64,000 nucleotides of DNA, from contig QANU01052615.1 of NCBI GenBank assembly GCA_003254905.1, forward strand, positions 124,001-188,000, read 5' to 3'. The DNA is from Nissolia schottii (taxonomy: Eukaryota > Streptophyta > Magnoliopsida > Fabales > Fabaceae). Shown here piece by piece: positions 59,975 through 64,000 of this stretch. The notes beneath the pieces were generated by a model that ran no database searches, had not been told where the DNA came from, and was given only the letters and a program-made list of their open reading frames with translations. Both the position numbers and the translations under genes were made by a program. Position 1 is the stretch's first letter, and each line of letters starts with the position of its first letter.

Positions 59975-61105
59975 GGTAAGTTTGAAGACGCACGGCGGCC
60001 ACAGGGAGGATCTATTATGAGAGATTTTTTTACATATATCTATAAGCTGATTTTATCACTCATTACTTAGGATATAATGTAAAAATTATGGTTAAGAAAA
60101 TTGGACCGAGAACCAAACTCGTATTTGATTCAATTTTCACTCAAAAATTGTTCAACAAGAGAATCGGTGGAAACTGACTAAAACTGGTGAAATCTTATTT
60201 TTATTGAACCCAGTGATATTCTCAATTCAACCGATTGAACCTCTAATTTTCTAAACTCTCGTCTTGATTAGTTTGATATTTGGTTCAATTTTCTTCACCT
60301 AGGTAAAAATATATCATTTAAACTCAGTATAAAGTCAACCCATTATCTTTAGGTATATTTACAATAAACAAATAGATTTAATTGAGTTTATTTAAAATAT
60401 ATTCACTCATTTATTGCCTCACCAAATCTTACGTGAAAAGTTGTGTTACATAAACTTGTTTCATGCTAAACATCGTGCCAACTAGCACATTATTATTGAA
60501 TGAATTTTCAATATGGCCAAAATCTCATATAATGGTGAATAGAGTAGAGGTTATCACACTACTAAAACTGATAATATTTTTTTATTAGAGTTTTTTCCAC
60601 AATTAACATTTGGGAGTCATAACTCATAATTTTAGGCTTACTAATTGTCTTAACTATCTTTAACCATATACTTATTAAAATCTCAATAAATTTTATTTGA
60701 GATTTTAACAAATATATAATTAAAAATAGTTAAAAATATTAGTAGACTTAAGGTCAAGAGGATCACTCTTTTTTCCAATATTTTAATTCGGCCCTGTTAT
60801 TTATTTCCATCCAGGTCTCCGAATTTTGACTTGTTGGGCCATGATCTATTCTTCGGCCCAATGCTGGATGGATGATATGGGCTCTGTTCCAAAAGATTTA
60901 TGTGAAAGACCAAAAAGTATATTACTTAATGTGACTGACCAAAAAAAAAAAAAGGTCCATATGACACGACGTCGTTTTGTGTTTCGTGCTTACAAAGACA
61001 GATCTGAACTTTGAAGAGTGAAAAACGAAAAACGAAACCTTGCTCCTTTATACACCCTAGCTCTTCTTCTTCTTCTTTTCTTATCGCTCTGCACCATCAT
61101 CAACC
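59975..61105. promoter_or_regulatory. Shared upstream region of the PPR and PBF1 genes
   Basis: 1.1 kb between two divergent start codons. The PBF1-proximal part has three site II-type TGGGCY motifs (60835-60840; GGCCCA 60855-60860; 60878-60883) and a perfect 10-bp palindrome ACGACGTCGT (60966-60975). Site II elements are known in promoters of plant housekeeping genes. A TTTATACA at about 61047 could be a TATA element for PBF1. The left 700 bp is AT-rich without visible features. Confidence 0.45.
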
Positions 61106-63380
61106 ATGACTAAACAGCACGCTAATTGGTCTCCCTATGACAACAATGGAGGGTACTCTCTCACACCTTCTCCTCTCTCTATTTTGAGTTCGGTCGCAGT
61201 TTTTTTTATTTTTATTTTGGAATTTTTGTTTAATTGATTAATTAATTTTTTGTGTGTTGATTAGATCTTGTGTTGCGATTGCTGGAGCTGATTACTGTGT
61301 GATCGCTGCGGATACGAGGATGTCGACCGGTTACAACATCCTCACTCGCGATTACTCCAAAATCTCCCAATTGTACGCCTCGATCCTCGCCTCTAGTCAA
61401 TTGTTTTAATAGCATAATTATTAAAGTTTTAATATTTTTTTTTATCTGGGTGAAATTCAATAGTTGTGTTTGATTATTATTGTTATCTGAGAGCTGTGTT
61501 AGCTTTTGAATAGACGCCCCACTTTTTTTTGGGGTTGTGTGTTTATGTTGTTTGTGTAGTGGGTTTATTTCTGTTAATTTGTGATAGTAACTATTTGTTA
61601 TTTTTTGTTTTGTGCAGAGCTGAGAAATGTGTTATGGCTTCATCTGGCTTTCAAGCTGATGTTAAGGCTTTGCAGAAGGCGTTGTCTGCTAGGCATTTGG
61701 TAAGTCAAGAGAGTCTTGAACAATTGTAATTTATTGAAATTGCTGTTTCAAATTGGTAGTTCTTTCAAGTTAGCGATTTCTGTGTTCTGTGGTTAATCTC
61801 TTATGTCCGGAAGTTCTGTGTGTTAATAACCAAAATGCTTTTTCCACCTGCAAAGTCTTTCAGGATGGCAACAGCAAGTCAGCGATTGTGTTTCTATGTT
61901 TCATGTTTAATCCCTCGGTGTATGTTAATAACTAGCTAGCAAGTTTTTTTCAGGGCATCGCTATTCAAACTATATACATTCAATGAATGTTTCAGTCTCA
62001 GTTTTTTTTCTTCCAGGAAGTCTCTATGTAGATAACTCGTTTGTTAGTTTGTTAGATATTTCTGTTCTCATTAAGTTTGATGAAAGAACCTTGCTTGGTT
62101 CTGATTTGTTTTTAACCTCTCTGTGCTGTAAAATAGCATTCTTCAGTTAGAAGAGTCAAAACAGTTTACTGCAACTACATGTTTTGCATCATAAGTTGAA
62201 TTGAATTTGAAGCTGATAGGGAGTAATTTGACATTTGTTGATTATATGGAAGTTTTTCTTCTTTTTTTCTGGTACTGAGAAAGACAATTTGTTCTTTTCT
62301 CCCTGTAATTATGTATTCAAAATTTTAATGAGAAATTATGAGGGAGATTATAAGGTTGATCGAACATGGAAATTTCTGTTTGTCCCAAAAAAACATGCTA
62401 AGATTATTAAGGTTTCCACTGTCTATTTATCATTCTCTGAAGAACTACTTTGCAATATAAAATCTCTCCGAATTGGTCCCATGTGTATTTAAAGAATGCA
62501 TGAATCAAATAGGATTTAGCTGCATGACATTCTGAATTGATTATGTTGTTAGATGCTGGTTATAAATCTGAATTAATTGTAGTATTGGACACATTAATGT
62601 TTCTGTACCTCCTGGGACTCTTGTTTTGGGCTTTAACATGACAAAGAAAATGAGATGCTGTGGTGGAACTGATATTATATCGTGTTTTTCATTATGAATG
62701 CAGATTTACCAGCATCAACACAACAAGCAAATGAGCTGCCCTGCAATGGCTCAGTTGCTTTCCAACACTCTTTATTACAAACGCTTCTTTCCTTATTATG
62801 CTTTCAATGTTTTGGGTGGCCTTGACAATGAAGGTGTGCTACTTGTAGCTTTCAACGATTGTTCATGCTCAATTATTTATTTGCTAATTGCTACTTCATC
62901 TCAAAACAGGAAAGGGATGTGTCTTCACATACGATGCTGTTGGTTCCTACGAGAGGGTTGGGTATAGCTCTCAGGGTTCTGGTTCCACACTCATCATGCC
63001 GTTTCTGGATAACCAACTGAAGTCTCCCAGCCCACTCCTATTACCTGCCCAGGTGAAGCTCTTGAATCAGTGCTTTGCTTGAAATATTCGATTCTGCAAA
63101 TCTTGTTTGATATCTATATTAAAAAGTATGACGTCTTCCAGGATGCTGTTACTCCGCTGTCTGAAGCAGAAGCAGTTGCTCTGGTCAAAACTGTTTTTGC
63201 ATCTGCAACTGAGAGAGATATTTACACTGTAAGTTTATGTTAACACGCGTAATATTCAACTAGACATGAGAATAAACTTGTGACCTAGTCTTGATGTTTT
63301 TACAGGGAGATAAGGTTGAAATTGTCATCCTAAATGGTAATGGTATTCAAAGAGAATTCATGGACCTAAGGAAAGATTGA
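61106..63380 (+). CDS. PBF1: 20S proteasome beta-6 subunit (PBF1), seven exons
   Basis: Joins 61106-61152, 61265-61372, 61618-61699, 62704-62833, 62910-63052, 63142-63228 and 63306-63380: 223 residues, all introns GT-AG, frame kept throughout. The product matches the proteasome beta-6 subunit (PBF): [87 protein letters not shown] and [19 protein letters not shown]. It forms part of the two inner beta rings of the 20S core that degrades ubiquitin-tagged proteins in cytosol and nucleus. Beta-6 lacks the N-terminal catalytic threonine and is structural. The length equals that of the Arabidopsis protein as I recall it. The third intron (61700-62703) is the longest at 1.0 kb. No defects seen. Confidence 0.97.
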
Positions 63381-64000
63381 TGCTCTGCACAGAAATGTAA
63401 CGGGATTTGAGAATGTTTGAAATACTCCTAGAATTTTAAATGTCATGGTGGATTTTTCCTCATTGAGGAGAAAAATGAGGGGTAGTTTTTCCATTCTGAA
63501 GCCAATTTGAACAAGTGCTAGTTCTGTTCACACTATAACTAGATTGTACTTTCACCTTTAAGTTTGCGTTGGATGTTATCTGAGTCTCTTTATTCAATGT
63601 CTTCTCTGTTGAAAAGCTTTTAAAATTTGGTCTTGTTGTCTTGAGCGAAATCCAATTAAGCTCCGCAACTAGTATTTACATAGGATTTGAATCCTCTAAA
63701 GCGCATATTCCCTTAGGATGTGATTGTGAGTTGGGTTTAGGGGGAAAAAGGTTTTGGGGTGCTTAGTCATGGATTTTACAAACAAACCCTTAAAGTTAGA
63801 AAGTGAAGGGTTATATACCTTGGGATCAATAAAGCGTAATGTGCACGAGTCTCATTGAATGATCCAATGATGTACCTTCATTTTTTTCGCTTTAATGATT
63901 GAATGACATACCTTCATTTTTTTCACTTTAGAGGATTAATCTCCATTTATATAGTGTCACTTTGCCTATGCTTGTGCATTTCAATTTACTTGATGAAATC
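63381..64000. other. PBF1 3' flank
   Basis: Likely 3' UTR for the first 200-250 bases, then intergenic. An imperfect direct repeat of about 37 bp (TACCTTCATTTTTTTCGCTT at 63872, TACCTTCATTTTTTTCACTT at 63909) lies near the right edge. No gene seen. Confidence 0.5.

Noticed and set aside
59691-60002. Alternative start of the PPR gene at 60002
   Set aside because: It is in a different frame from the PPR repeats.

Overview
The window is nuclear DNA from a eudicot, most likely a legume close to soybean. The background is very AT-rich, short genes carry GT-AG introns, and the protein families are plant-specific: LOB-domain, AT-hook/PPC and PLS-type PPR. Transposable-element traces are dense, and there is one 244-bp run of N (33701-33944). 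Species is inferred from overall character, not proven.

Layout. 1-4220 is probably intron of a minus-strand LBD18/LBD30-type gene whose first exon is 4221-4577; its second exon was not found and probably lies left of the window. 4578-23560 is a 19-kb intergenic spacer holding a diverged tandem duplication (about 7.54-9.83 kb and 12.95-16.29 kb), a copia fossil and several MITEs. 23561-28259 is an LBD19/LBD31-type gene on the plus strand with a 4.0-kb intron. 28.3-32.0 kb has no clear gene but contains one exon-like ORF. 32069-33700 is a minus-strand gene for an unrecognised zinc-finger, FAR1-like nuclear protein whose start is lost in the N gap. 34-44.7 kb is repeat-rich: a LINE RNase H relic, a MITE, and a reverse-transcribing-virus-like fossil with a methionine-tRNA primer site. 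44.7-49.25 kb is an AHL gene (AHL7-like) with five coding exons, an Au-type SINE in intron 4, and a MULE-type MITE whose target-site duplication spans the stop codon. 51.5-52.5 kb is a Harbinger-like element. 53158-57298 is a 4.1-kb solo LTR with a perfect 5-bp duplication (TATTG). 57352-57655 is an RPA70 N-terminal pseudogene fragment. 58448-59974 is a PPR gene on minus, and 61106-63380 is PBF1, the 20S proteasome beta-6 subunit, on plus.

How the genes fit together. From memory, an LBD18-type gene, an LBD19-type gene and an AHL gene also sit close together in Arabidopsis (LBD18/LBD19 adjacent; LBD30/LBD31 next to AHL7), so this order looks like old microsynteny. PPR and PBF1 are divergently arranged with about 1.1 kb between their starts, and TGGGCY motifs lie on the PBF1 side.

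The most unusual signal is inside the solo LTR (55506-55719): eight small inverted repeats share a 9-base loop (CCCAGACGT, one variant) and an inner CC/GG pair, but their outer stem bases differ from copy to copy while staying complementary. That covariation suggests either selection for hairpins or a repeated template-switch mutation process.
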